Positions 9,803 to 18,065 of a stretch of 64,000 bases of DNA are shown here, in pieces. A program made the position numbers and the translations under genes. Below the pieces are notes generated by a model, which was given only the letters and a program-made list of their open reading frames with translations, ran no database searches and was not told the DNA's origin. Location: NCBI RefSeq assembly GCF_001941945.1, contig NZ_CP015583.1, positions 1 to 64,000 on the forward strand. The letters are read 5' to 3'. This DNA comes from Roseomonas gilardii (GTDB lineage Bacteria; Pseudomonadota; Alphaproteobacteria; Acetobacterales; Acetobacteraceae). Each line of letters starts with the position of its first letter. Position 1 is the first letter of the stretch.

Positions 9803-10720
9803 ATGGCGGGTGAGGACGAGGAGCGGCAGCCATCCTGGCTGCGGCTGGAGATGCAGGACGACCTGGACGAAGAGCTCGAGATGGAGCTGGACGACCAGCG
9901 TCTGCCCGAGGCGCTGCGGCAGATCCGGCGCGAGCGGAAGACGGCGACGATCGACCGGCAGCTCTATTTCCGCGAGTTGCTGCGCCTGCAAAGCGAACTG
10001 GTCAAGCTGCAGGACTGGGTCGCGCGGAACGGGCTGAAGGTCGTCGTGCTGTTCGAGGGACGCGACAGCGCCGGCAAGGGTGGTGCCATCAAGCGCATCA
10101 CCCAGCGCGTCAACCCGCGCACCTGCCGCGTCGTCGCCCTGCCCGCGCCCTCGGACCGCGAGCGGACGCAGTGGTACTTCCAGCGCTATGTCGCGCATCT
10201 GCCCGCCGCGGGCGAGATCGTGCTGTTCGACCGGAGCTGGTACAACCGCGCCGGCGTGGAGCGCGTGATGGGCTTCGCCGGCGAGGCGCAGGTGGAGGAC
10301 TTCTTCCGCGACGTGCCGGAGTTCGAGCGGATGCTCGTCCGTTCCGGCATCATCGTGGTGAAGTACTGGTTCTCCATCACCGACGAGGAGCAGCAGCTCC
10401 GGTTCCTGATGCGCATCCACGACCCGATCAAGCAGTGGAAGCTCTCGCCCATGGACCTGCAGTCGCGGGTGCGCTGGGAGCAGTACACCAAGGCCAAGGA
10501 GGAGATGTTCGAGCGCACGAACATCCCCGAGGCGCCCTGGTACATCGTCGAGGGCAACGACAAGAAGCGCGCCCGTCTGAACGTCATCGCGCATCTGCTC
10601 TCCCTCATCCCCTACGAGGAAGTGCCGCACGAGCCGGTGGTCCTGCCCGAGCGCGTCTTCGACCCGAACTACGAGCGCCGGACCCTGCCGCCGGAACTCT
10701 ACGTGCCGGAACGCTACTGA
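9803..10720 (+). CDS. ppk2: Polyphosphate kinase 2 (PPK2)
   Basis: A 305-residue single-domain PPK2, a P-loop kinase that moves phosphate between polyphosphate and nucleoside mono- or diphosphates. Landmarks are VLFEGRDSAGKGGAIKR (Walker A, ~residues 83-99), FDRSWYNRAGVERVMGF (Walker B/lid region, ~145-162), KYWFSITDEEQQ, and WKLSPMDLQSRVRWEQYT with the lid arginines. The single domain and ~300-residue length fit class I enzymes (NDP/NTP interconversion), but class assignment from sequence alone is tentative. The N-terminal 40 residues are acidic. No ppk1 or phosphatase is next to it. Confidence 0.9.
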   Translation: MAGEDEERQPSWLRLEMQDDLDEELEMELDDQRLPEALRQIRRERKTATIDRQLYFRELLRLQSELVKLQDWVARNGLKVVVLFEGRDSAGKGGAIKRITQRVNPRTCRVVALPAPSDRERTQWYFQRYVAHLPAAGEIVLFDRSWYNRAGVERVMGFAGEAQVEDFFRDVPEFERMLVRSGIIVVKYWFSITDEEQQLRFLMRIHDPIKQWKLSPMDLQSRVRWEQYTKAKEEMFERTNIPEAPWYIVEGNDKKRARLNVIAHLLSLIPYEEVPHEPVVLPERVFDPNYERRTLPPELYVPERY

Positions 10721-10871
10721 GGGCACGGGCGCCACGGGCGGGATCTCCCGGCGCTGGCCGGGACGGTTGCGATTGGCGGCGACCCCCGCTCTGGCCTATG
10801 CTCGTTCCCGGATTGTTCGTGCCGCCGCCCCTTCTGCCGGCGCGGCGGGAACGGGCGGGTGGAGGAGCGCG

Positions 10872-12101
10872 GTGCCGGACATCGTGCCGGAAGCGGCGGG
10901 GCCGGAAGCGGCCCAGGGGGAGTGCCCCGAGGAACGTCCCGGCGGCCGCCCTGGTGACTGCCCTGGCATCGGCCATGGCGACGGGCAGGCCGGCCGGGCG
11001 GCGGTGCGCAAGATCATCCATATCGACATGGACGCCTTCTATGCCTCGGTGGAGCAGCGCGACGACCCAGCGCTGCGCGGGCTGCCGGTGGCGGTGGGCG
11101 GCGCGCGGGAGCGGGGCGTGGTGGCGGCGGCGAGCTATGAGGCGCGGCGCTTCGGCGTGCGCTCGGCCATGCCCTCCGTGGTGGCGCGGCGGAAATGCCC
11201 GGAGCTGGTCTTCGTGAAGCCGCGCTTCGAGGTGTACCGGGCGGTGTCGCAGGAGATCCGCGCGGTCTTCGCGGAGTACACGCCGGTGATCGAGCCGCTG
11301 TCGCTGGACGAGGCCTATCTCGACGTGACCGGGAGCCTCCAGGGGAGCCTCCAGGAAGGAAGGCTGCGGGGCATCGGCTCGGCGACCGAGATCGCGGAGC
11401 GCATCCGGGCGGAGATCCGGGCGCGGACCGGGCTCACCGCCTCCGCGGGGGTGTCCTACAACAAGTTCCTGGCCAAGCTCGCCTCCGACCAGCGCAAGCC
11501 GGACGGGCTCTTCGTCATCACGCCGCGCATGGGGCCGGGCTTCGTCGAGGAGCTGCCGGTGGGGCGCTTCCATGGCATCGGGCCGAAGACGGCGGCGCGG
11601 ATGGAGGGGATGGGCATCCGCACCGGGCGCGACCTGCGGGCGCAGAGCCTGGAATTCCTGCAGGCGCATTTCGGCAAGGCCGGGGCCTATTACCACGCGA
11701 TCAGCCGGGCCGAGGACGACCGGCCGGTTCGGGCGGACCGCATCCGGAAATCCGTGGGGGCGGAGACGACCTTCGCGCGCGACCTGCACGAGGAGGCGGA
11801 GCTGGTGGCGGCGCTGCGGCCGCTGGCGGCGAAGGTGTGGGAGCACTGCGCGCGCCACGGCACGCGCGGGCGGACGGTGACGCTGAAGGCGAAGTTCAGC
11901 GACTTCCGCCAGGTGACGCGCAGCCAGAGCTTCGCGCGCGTGGTGCCGGAGCTGGCGGCGCTGGAGGACAGCGCGCTGGGGCTGCTGCGCGGGCTGCTGC
12001 CGCCTGAGCGGGGGATCCGACTGCTGGGGGTGACGCTTTCGGGGCTGGAGGGAGCGGAGACGGAGGCCGGGGACAGGCCGGTGCAGATGGCGCTGCTGTA
12101 G
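10872..12101 (+). CDS. dinB: DNA polymerase IV (Y family)
   Basis: Error-prone translesion polymerase of about 409 residues. IIHIDMDAFYASVEQRDDP carries the first catalytic Asp, and EPLSLDEAYLDVTGS carries the Asp-Glu pair. KLASDQRKPDGLFVI and FHGIGPKTAARMEGMGI are palm and thumb helix-hairpin-helix segments, followed by the little-finger domain (ETTFARDLHEE). The GTG at 10872 is favoured because GGAGGAG lies just upstream at 10861-10867. A longer frame from 10767 and a GTG at 11004 next to the conserved core are alternatives. The coding sequence contains an exact 12-base tandem duplication (11331-11354) just after the active-site motif. Confidence 0.88.
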   Translation: MPDIVPEAAGPEAAQGECPEERPGGRPGDCPGIGHGDGQAGRAAVRKIIHIDMDAFYASVEQRDDPALRGLPVAVGGARERGVVAAASYEARRFGVRSAMPSVVARRKCPELVFVKPRFEVYRAVSQEIRAVFAEYTPVIEPLSLDEAYLDVTGSLQGSLQEGRLRGIGSATEIAERIRAEIRARTGLTASAGVSYNKFLAKLASDQRKPDGLFVITPRMGPGFVEELPVGRFHGIGPKTAARMEGMGIRTGRDLRAQSLEFLQAHFGKAGAYYHAISRAEDDRPVRADRIRKSVGAETTFARDLHEEAELVAALRPLAAKVWEHCARHGTRGRTVTLKAKFSDFRQVTRSQSFARVVPELAALEDSALGLLRGLLPPERGIRLLGVTLSGLEGAETEAGDRPVQMALL

Positions 12102-12311
12102 GGACGGCCGGCGTCCGGTCAGGGCAATGGGCCAGAGCAATGGACCATGGCCGCTGACGGCGGATCGGGCGGCTGTCCTTGCTTCCACCCACCTTTCCTC
12201 CCGGCCGGCAACCGGGGCACGCGAATGTCACGCGCGGAGCGGTGGGCAGGGCGTTGTATGCGCTCCAACATGGCGCATGTGGCCGGCCCCTTCCGGGCCG
12301 GATAGAAGAGG

Positions 12312-12530
12312 ATGTCCGCGATGATCAAGCTGAGTGCCAGGAACCAGATCAAGGGCAAGGTGGTGTCGGTCGAGAAGGGGCAGACCACCGGCCATGTGCG
12401 GATCGATATCGGCGGCGGCGTGGTGATCACCTCCTCCATCACCAACGAGGCCATCGACGACCTCGCGCTCGCCGTGGGGGACGAGGCCGTGGCGGTGATC
12501 AAGGCCTCCGACGTGATGGTCGGGAAATAG
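12312..12530 (+). CDS. Molbindin (Mop/TOBE domain) molybdate-binding protein
   Basis: A 72-residue single TOBE domain: KLSARNQIKGKVVSVEKG, VRIDIGGGVVITSSITNEA and VGDEAVAVIKASDVMVGK. This is the molbindin fold that oligomerises and binds molybdate or tungstate in the cytoplasm for storage or homeostasis. An in-frame ATG three codons in (12321) is an equally good start. The next gene begins 3 bases after its stop and encodes an exported pterin-fold protein, which supports a link to molybdenum biology. Confidence 0.88.
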   Translation: MSAMIKLSARNQIKGKVVSVEKGQTTGHVRIDIGGGVVITSSITNEAIDDLALAVGDEAVAVIKASDVMVGK

Positions 12531-12533
12531 GCC

Positions 12534-13202
12534 ATGCGCGGCATGGTCCGGATGATGCGGCCGGGTCCTGGGATGGCCGGGATCGCGTTCGGGATCCTGG
12601 TCGCGGTCCTGGCCATGCCGGCGGGGGCCGGGGAAGCGGTGGCGCGGCCCCAGGAGGCCGCGAGCCCGGTGATCCGCGTCCAGGCCGGGGCGGCGGCACC
12701 CACCGCCGTTCCGCCGGAGGCCGATTCCGGAGGCGTGCTGGTCGGGCCACGGGGCGGGGCGATGCGGCTGCTGACGCCGGAGATGCTGGCGCGGCTGCCG
12801 CAGCTCCGGGTGGAACTGCCGGGCCATGCCGGCCAGGCAGGTTCTCCCGCCCCGGCGCCTGTGGTGCTGGAGGGGCCCTCGCTCTGGTCGGTGCTGGCTG
12901 AGGCGGGCGCGGTGGACCCTGGGCAGCCGCGCGAGCAGGTGCGGCGCGTGGTCCTGGCCACGGGACGCGACGGCTATGTGGCCGTGCTGGCGCTGGGCGA
13001 GATCGCGCCGGATTTCGCGGGGCGGCCGGTGCTGCTGGCGCTGCGGATGGACGGGCGGGCGCTGGACCCGGCGGCCCTTCGCCTCGCCGTGCCGAGCGAG
13101 GTGCGGGGTGGGCGCAGCGTGCGCGACCTGGCGCGGCTGGAGATCCTGGAGCCCGGGGGAGGGCCGCTGCCGGCTCCGCACGGGGGCGCCATGCGGCACT
13201 GA
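12534..13202 (+). CDS. Exported protein resembling the molybdopterin-binding sulfite-oxidase fold
   Basis: 222 residues with an N-terminal signal segment (residues ~10-33, GIAFGILVAVLAMPAGAG). Residues ~95-200 resemble the small stand-alone members of the oxidoreductase molybdopterin-binding family: LLTPEMLARLPQ, a GPSLWSVLAEAGAV strand-helix, LATGRDGYVAVLALGEIAPDF, and a late VPSEVRGGRSVRDLARLEI. I do not see the conserved cysteine that ligates molybdenum in true sulfite oxidases. It may be a periplasmic pterin-fold protein without classical chemistry. It is almost certainly cotranscribed with the molbindin gene. The family call is by recognition only. Confidence 0.55.
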   Translation: MRGMVRMMRPGPGMAGIAFGILVAVLAMPAGAGEAVARPQEAASPVIRVQAGAAAPTAVPPEADSGGVLVGPRGGAMRLLTPEMLARLPQLRVELPGHAGQAGSPAPAPVVLEGPSLWSVLAEAGAVDPGQPREQVRRVVLATGRDGYVAVLALGEIAPDFAGRPVLLALRMDGRALDPAALRLAVPSEVRGGRSVRDLARLEILEPGGGPLPAPHGGAMRH

Positions 13203-13450
13203 GGGCGGACGGGATCCGGCTCTATTGTCGCATCGGAATGCAGGGAAAGCCGGATTTCGCGATGGCCGCCCGCTGTTCCGGTTGAATTCCCGCCCGCCGC
13301 CGCCATGATCGGACGCGACGCCAGAACAGGGTATCGGAACAGGCGCCGGAACGGGTCCGGCCCCGGTTCCGCCGCCCCCGCCACCGGGATGTCCGGCGAA
13401 ACCGCGCCGGACGCGCTGCCCTGTGGCCGGAAAGCCGAGGAGAAGGGCCC

Positions 13451-14365
13451 ATGAAGGCCGAGAATGTGCTGCAGACCATCGGCAACACGCCGCATATCCG
13501 CCTCGCGCGGCTGTTTCCGCAGGCCGAGGTCTGGGTGAAGTCGGAGCGCAGCAATCCGGGCGGGTCGATCAAGGACCGTATCGCGCTGTCCATGGTCGAG
13601 GCCGCGGAGGCCGAGGGCAAGCTGAAGCCGGGCGGGGTGATCATCGAGCCGACCTCGGGGAACACCGGCATCGGGCTGGCGATGGTCGCGGCGGTGAAGG
13701 GCTACAAGCTGGTCCTGGTGATGCCGGAATCCATGTCGGTGGAGCGGCGGCGGCTGATGCAGGCCTATGGCGCGAGCTTCGACCTCACGCCGCGCGAGAA
13801 GGGCATGAAGGGCGCGATCGCGCGGGCAGAGGAGCTGGTGACGCAGACGCCCGGCGCCTGGATGCCGCAGCAGTTCGAGAACCCGGCGAATATCGACGTG
13901 CATCTGCGCACCACGGCGCGCGAGATCCTGGCGGACTTCCCGGAAGGGCTGGACGCGCTGATCACCGGCGTCGGCACGGGCGGCCACATCACCGGCTGTG
14001 CCGAGGTGCTGAAGAAGGCATGGCCGGGGCTGAAGGTCTTCGCGGTAGAGCCCTCGGCCTCGCCGGTCATCTCGGGCGGCGCGCCGGCCCCGCACCCGAT
14101 CCAGGGCATCGGCGCGGGCTTCGTGCCGAAGAACCTGCACACCGACCTGCTGGACGGTGTGATCCAGGTCTCGGCGGATGAGGCGAAGGACTACGCGCGG
14201 CGCTCGGCCAGCGTGGAAGGGCTGCTGGTGGGGATCTCCTCCGGCGCCACGCTGGCGGCGATCGCGGGCAAGCTGAAGGAACTGCCAACGGGGTCGCGCG
14301 TGCTGGGCTTCAACTACGACACGGGAGAGCGCTACCTGTCGGTGCCGGATTTCCTGCCGGGCTGA
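13451..14365 (+). CDS. cysK: Cysteine synthase A (O-acetylserine sulfhydrylase)
   Basis: A 304-residue PLP enzyme making cysteine from O-acetylserine and sulfide. Seen are [14 protein letters not shown] with the PLP lysine (~residue 43), [14 protein letters not shown] (substrate loop), [10 protein letters not shown] (phosphate-binding glycines), and a late ISSGATLAA. Length and motif order match CysK. The ATG follows an AGGAGAAGGG ribosome site. It is preceded by a 248-base gap with nothing else recognisable and appears monocistronic. Its end faces the convergent hypothetical gene across a strong hairpin. Confidence 0.93.
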   Translation: MKAENVLQTIGNTPHIRLARLFPQAEVWVKSERSNPGGSIKDRIALSMVEAAEAEGKLKPGGVIIEPTSGNTGIGLAMVAAVKGYKLVLVMPESMSVERRRLMQAYGASFDLTPREKGMKGAIARAEELVTQTPGAWMPQQFENPANIDVHLRTTAREILADFPEGLDALITGVGTGGHITGCAEVLKKAWPGLKVFAVEPSASPVISGGAPAPHPIQGIGAGFVPKNLHTDLLDGVIQVSADEAKDYARRSASVEGLLVGISSGATLAAIAGKLKELPTGSRVLGFNYDTGERYLSVPDFLPG

Positions 14366-14408
14366 CCGCCCGGGGACCGTGCCGCCCCGGGAGGACCGGG
14401 CCCCCGTT

Positions 14409-14432
14409 CCGGGCGCGGCACGCCGCGCCCGG
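14409..14432. terminator. Hairpin between convergent genes
   Basis: An 11-bp perfect inverted repeat, CCGGGCGCGGC / GCCGCGCCCGG, with a 2-base centre lies between cysK and the opposing hypothetical gene. It could stop transcription from both sides. There is no T tract on either strand. Confidence 0.45.
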
Positions 14433-14560
14433 GGCCGCGGTTTCGGCAGGGCCTGCGGAGGAATGCTGAGGCAGGAAGGCAGGCCTCTCCTCCGGGGCCG
14501 GTCATCGAGTGCCCTGCAAGGGCGGCCAGGAACAGCCGCCGGTTGGTTGTCCTCTGATCC

Positions 14561-15064
14561 TCAGCCCCGCCCATGCGAGGCGCCAACATCGCGCACCAGG
14601 GTCTCCACCGCCTGGACGGCATCACGCATCGGGCCGGCCAGGGCGGCGTCCTGCTGCTGGCCCTGGACCTTGTGGCTGGCCGCCTCGATCTGGCTCTCGG
14701 CCTGCTTGTAGACGGGCCGCTCCTTGTAGGAAGCGGGCGCGCGCCGGACGATGCCGAGGCTGTCCTGCAGCACGGTCAGCACCTCCCGCCGCGCGGTGCC
14801 CACGGATTCGTCCTTGCTGAACTCGTCCTTCACCCCTGGCTGGTTGGCGGCGGCACGCAGCTTGCCGAGGCTGTCCTGCAACAGCTTTTCATAGCTGGCG
14901 AGGTCGGGCGCTTCGCTGGAGCCTCCGGCGGGGGAACCGCTGGTCACGCCCCCGCGGCCATTGCCCTGGCCGACATCCTGTGCCCGCAGGTCCTGAACCC
15001 AGAGCGGCGTAGCGATCAGGGCCAGGGCTAAGGTGGGGGCCAGGGTGAAAGCGGTGCCGCGCAT
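14561..15064 (-). CDS. Exported hypothetical protein
   Basis: 167 residues with a clear Sec-type signal peptide (hydrophobic residues ~6-20, processing likely after LRAQ near residue 29). The mature part begins Gly/Ser-rich and continues as Gln-, Lys- and Ala-rich amphipathic helices (SYEKLLQDSLGKLRAAA, LTVLQDSLGIVRRAP), with LQDSLG occurring twice. I do not recognise a family. The start is supported by a GAGGG ribosome site ~10 bases upstream. It is transcribed away from ddpX; their starts are 115 bases apart. Confidence 0.65.
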   Translation of the reverse strand: MRGTAFTLAPTLALALIATPLWVQDLRAQDVGQGNGRGGVTSGSPAGGSSEAPDLASYEKLLQDSLGKLRAAANQPGVKDEFSKDESVGTARREVLTVLQDSLGIVRRAPASYKERPVYKQAESQIEAASHKVQGQQQDAALAGPMRDAVQAVETLVRDVGASHGRG

Positions 15065-15179
15065 CGGTCGAATTCCCTCTTCGTCGGAGAGCCGCGAACG
15101 CAGCGGAGCAGGTCTGGGTTGCGTCCCGCGGTTCCGGAGCCGGGCAGCGGCCCACCACGGGCATGACTATAACCGCTCC

Positions 15180-15728
15180 ATGCTGATCCCGATCCACGAG
15201 GAAGACGGCTTCCTCCTCGATATCCGCTACGCCACCGCCGACAACCTGACGGGCCGTCCGATCTATACGCGCCCGGTGGCGCTGCTGCTGCCGGAGGCGC
15301 GCGAGCGCCTGCTGCGGGCCAATGCGCTGGCGCTGGCGCTGGGCCTGCGGATCAAGGTGTTCGACGCCTTCCGCCCCGTCGAGGCGCAATGGGCGCTGTG
15401 GCATGCGGTGGAGGACAAGCGCTTCGTGTCCGACCCGCGCCGGGGCGGCGTGCATCCGCGCGGCGCGGCGGTGGACCTGACGCTGGTGGAGGCGGCGAGC
15501 GGCGCCGAATTGCCGATGGGCACCGGCTTCGACGCGGTGGAGGAAGCCTCCGCCCATGGCAGCCTGGACATCCCCGTGGAGGACCAGCGCAACCGCGCCA
15601 TCCTGCTGGGCATCATGACGGCGGCCGGCTGGGACCACTATGCGCTGGAATGGTGGCACTACCAGCTCTTCGATGCCCGACGGCACCCGGCGCTCTGTGC
15701 CAGCGCCGTGCCGGGCGGGCCGATGTGA
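15180..15728 (+). CDS. ddpX: D-alanyl-D-alanine dipeptidase (VanX/DdpX family)
   Basis: A 182-residue zinc dipeptidase of peptidase family M15D, which cleaves D-Ala-D-Ala. DAFRPVEAQWALW carries the conserved Arg, HPRGAAVDLTLV carries zinc His and Asp (~residues 96-107), and ALEWWHYQL carries catalytic Glu and the third zinc His (~residues 155-163). The ATG at 15180 is chosen because the upstream in-frame extension is Arg/Ser-rich and lacks homology features. No leader peptide is seen, so it is probably cytoplasmic. The bestrophin gene starts 18 bases after its stop, suggesting one transcript. Confidence 0.9.
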   Translation: MLIPIHEEDGFLLDIRYATADNLTGRPIYTRPVALLLPEARERLLRANALALALGLRIKVFDAFRPVEAQWALWHAVEDKRFVSDPRRGGVHPRGAAVDLTLVEAASGAELPMGTGFDAVEEASAHGSLDIPVEDQRNRAILLGIMTAAGWDHYALEWWHYQLFDARRHPALCASAVPGGPM

Positions 15729-15745
15729 CGGCGGGCTGAGGCGCC

Positions 15746-16657
15746 ATGATCGTACGCCCCCGTCCCAACACGCTGGATCTCCTCTTCGCCCTGCGCGGCT
15801 CCGTGGTGCCGCTGGTGGCGCCGCGCGTGCTGCTGGTGACCGGCATCGCCCTGATGCTGGCCCTGCTGGACCAGCGCTATCCCGGCATCTTCCCCGAATT
15901 CAGCGCCGCGCCCTTCACCGTGCTGGGCCTGACGCTCTCCATCTTCCTCAGCTTCCGCAACAACGCCTGCCACGCGCGCTGGTGGGAGGGGCGGCAGCTC
16001 TGGGGAAGGCTGATCACCGAGAACCGCGTCTTCGCCCGGCTGGCCATCGCGCTGCTGCCGGAAGACGATTCCCGCGCGCGCCTGCTGCGGCGGGTGGCGG
16101 GCTTCGCGCATCTGCTGGCCATGCAACTGCGTGGGCGGGACGGGCTGGAACGTGCCCGCCCCTGGCTTCCGGCCGAGGAGGCCGCCGCCCTCGCCACGCG
16201 GCGCAACCGTCCGGATGCCGTGCTGCGCGCGCAATCGGCGGAACTGGCCGGGCTGCTTCGCGCCGGTGCCCTGACCGACATCCTGCACACGCAGCTTTCC
16301 GCCCCGCTGGCCGAGATGACCGGCATCCAGGCGGGCTGCGAGCGTATCCACAACACGCCGCTGCCCTATGCCTATTCGCTGCTGCTGCACCGCTCGGCCT
16401 GGCTCTTCTGCCTGCTGATGCCCTTCGGCTTCGTCGGCACGCTCGGCTTCGGCACACCCGTCGTGGTGGCCATCCTGGCCTATACGCTCTTCGGCCTCGA
16501 TGCCCTGGGCGACGAGCTGGAGGACCCCTTCGGCGACGAGGCCAACGACCTCGCCCTCGACGCCATGGTGCGTGTGATCGAGACAGACCTTCTGGAAGCC
16601 CTGGGCGAAACGGACCTGCCCGCGCCGCTCCAGCCCACCCGCTACCTCCTGCGCTGA
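15746..16657 (+). CDS. Bestrophin-like / UPF0187 family membrane channel
   Basis: A 303-residue membrane protein with two N-terminal helices (LVAPRVLLVTGIALMLALL and FTVLGLTLSIFLSF) and the family hallmark SFRNNACHARWWEGRQLWG (~residues 70-88). A second pair of helices follows near 205-245, and then the acidic GDELEDPFGDEANDLALDAM segment. Bacterial members form pentameric ion channels at the inner membrane. It lies 18 bases after ddpX on the same strand. The substrate ion is not predictable here. Confidence 0.85.
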   Translation: MIVRPRPNTLDLLFALRGSVVPLVAPRVLLVTGIALMLALLDQRYPGIFPEFSAAPFTVLGLTLSIFLSFRNNACHARWWEGRQLWGRLITENRVFARLAIALLPEDDSRARLLRRVAGFAHLLAMQLRGRDGLERARPWLPAEEAAALATRRNRPDAVLRAQSAELAGLLRAGALTDILHTQLSAPLAEMTGIQAGCERIHNTPLPYAYSLLLHRSAWLFCLLMPFGFVGTLGFGTPVVVAILAYTLFGLDALGDELEDPFGDEANDLALDAMVRVIETDLLEALGETDLPAPLQPTRYLLR

Positions 16658-16829
16658 CGGGCCCCCTGCCGATGCACCGTTCCTGGGAAGAGGCGCTGCC
16701 TTGTATCTTGAGGGAGCCGCGCCGGTTTGCTGGACTGGCGTGGCGAGCAGGGGATGACCGTGCGCTGCCCTGGGCCCTGGAGCCCGCATCGCAAGGATGG
16801 GTTCCGATGTCCGCTTCCTCCGCTCCTGC

Positions 16830-17095
16830 TGTGCCGTCGGTGTCCGTCAGGGCTCTTCGTGTCCTGGACCCGATGCGCCGGCTCCTGCCTGGCTCTCCGG
16901 CGATTGTGGATGCCGTCGGCGTGGGTAGGGACGATTCTTCTTTTCCGGGAGCTCCGCCGATCCACCCGCTCCGTGGAATCGGGCGTCAGGCCGACCTTGC
17001 CACCCGGCACCAACCCAAGGCGGGGTCCGGGGGGATACCATCCCCCCGGCGGAGGGGGACAGGGGCGAGGCGGAGCCTCCCCCGGGGCCTGACAC
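16830..17095 (-). repeat. Dispersed intergenic repeat, copy 1 (reverse orientation)
   Basis: This fills most of the 451-base gap between the bestrophin and ABC ATPase genes. Read on the minus strand it is collinear with copies at ~23.55-23.86 and ~32.65-32.93 kb. All share AGGTGGATC (GGGTGGATC here) followed by a CGGCGG/CCCGAAAA tract, and about 100 bases later GGGTCCAGG then a CTGRCGGA tail. One end carries a GGCGAGGCGGAGCC hairpin-like unit. Boundaries are approximate, and identity is partial. Confidence 0.6.
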
Positions 17096-17108
17096 GGATG
17101 CCCCGCCG

Positions 17109-17873
17109 ATGAGCATCGCGGCGGAGCGCGTGTCCTGGGGCAGCGGGCGGCGCATGATCGTGGATGGCGTGACGCTGGCTGCCCGGCCGGGGCGGATGCT
17201 GGGGCTGCTCGGTCCCAACGGCTCCGGCAAGTCGAGCCTGCTGCGCCTGCTGGCCGGGCTGCGCCGCACGGCGAGCGGGGTGGTGACGCTGGGCGGCGAG
17301 GATATCGCCCGCCTGCCGCGCGCCGCTATCGCCCGGCGTGCCGCCTTCGTGGAGCAGCATGCGGTGACCGAGGCGCCCGTCACCGTGCTCGACGTGGTAC
17401 GGCTCGGCCGCGTGCCGCATCGCGGCCCGCTGTCCGGCTGGACGGAGGCCGACGAGGCGGCAGTGAATGCCGCGCTGCGACAGGTGGGGCTGGAGGCACT
17501 GCGCGAGCAGCATTGGCAGACCTTGTCCGGTGGCGAGCGCCAGCGTGCCCAGATCGCCCGCGCCCTGGCCCAGACCCCGACCGAGCTGCTGCTGGACGAA
17601 CCGACCAACCATCTGGACATCCGGCACCAGCTCGACCTGCTACGGCTGGTGGCGCGGCTGCCGGTGACGAGCGTCGTGGCGCTGCACGACCTGAACCTCG
17701 CCGCCATGTACTGCGACGAGGTGGCGCTGCTGCAGGACGGACGCGTGGTGGCCGCCGGAACGCCGGAGGCGGTGCTGACCGAGGAGCGCATCGAGGCGGT
17801 CTTCGGCGTGCGGGCGCAGGTGGAGGTCTCGGCCCTGCATGGGCGGCTGCTGGTGCAGTTCCGGCCGGGATAG
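17109..17873 (+). CDS. ABC transporter ATPase, iron-siderophore/cobalamin type
   Basis: A 254-residue ATP-binding subunit of the FecE/BtuD/HmuV class. Walker A is GPNGSGKSSLLRLLAG (~residues 36-51), the Q-loop region is AAFVEQH, the signature is LSGGERQRAQIARALAQ, Walker B is LLLDEPTNHLD, and the switch His is in VVALHDLNLAAMYCD. EAVFGVRAQVE is a typical ending for metal-chelate importers. No permease or binding-protein gene is next to it: upstream is a repeat and downstream an unrelated operon. Its membrane partner must be encoded elsewhere, or the operon has been split. Confidence 0.88.
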   Translation: MSIAAERVSWGSGRRMIVDGVTLAARPGRMLGLLGPNGSGKSSLLRLLAGLRRTASGVVTLGGEDIARLPRAAIARRAAFVEQHAVTEAPVTVLDVVRLGRVPHRGPLSGWTEADEAAVNAALRQVGLEALREQHWQTLSGGERQRAQIARALAQTPTELLLDEPTNHLDIRHQLDLLRLVARLPVTSVVALHDLNLAAMYCDEVALLQDGRVVAAGTPEAVLTEERIEAVFGVRAQVEVSALHGRLLVQFRPG

Positions 17874-17964
17874 GGCGGGGGCGGTCACCACCCGCTGTAA
17901 TCCCTCGCGGAGCCGGCGCGGACCGCCGGGGACGGGAGTGCCAGGCGTCACAGGCCGGGTTTCA

Positions 17965-17998
17965 TTGACCGGGCCGGAAGGTAACTCTACGGTTACCT
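17965..17998 (+). promoter_or_regulatory. Putative promoter with overlapping palindromic operator
   Basis: AGGTAAC-N6-GTTACCT (17979-17998) is a perfect 7+7 inverted repeat, 67 bases before the binding-protein ATG. TTGACC at 17965 with a 17-base spacer to TACGGT (17988) gives a plausible -35/-10 pair overlapped by the palindrome, as expected for a repressor or a MerR-type spacer-bound regulator. No regulator gene lies nearby. Confidence 0.4.
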
Positions 17999-18065
17999 CG
18001 GCGGAAACGGCCGCGCCGGGCATCGGCCCGGGCAAAAGACGGCCAGAACCGCGAGGGAGAACGTC

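Noticed and set aside
16667-17112. Open frames crossing the bestrophin-ABC gap
   Set aside because: They run through the dispersed repeat, whose other copies are not open in the corresponding frame.
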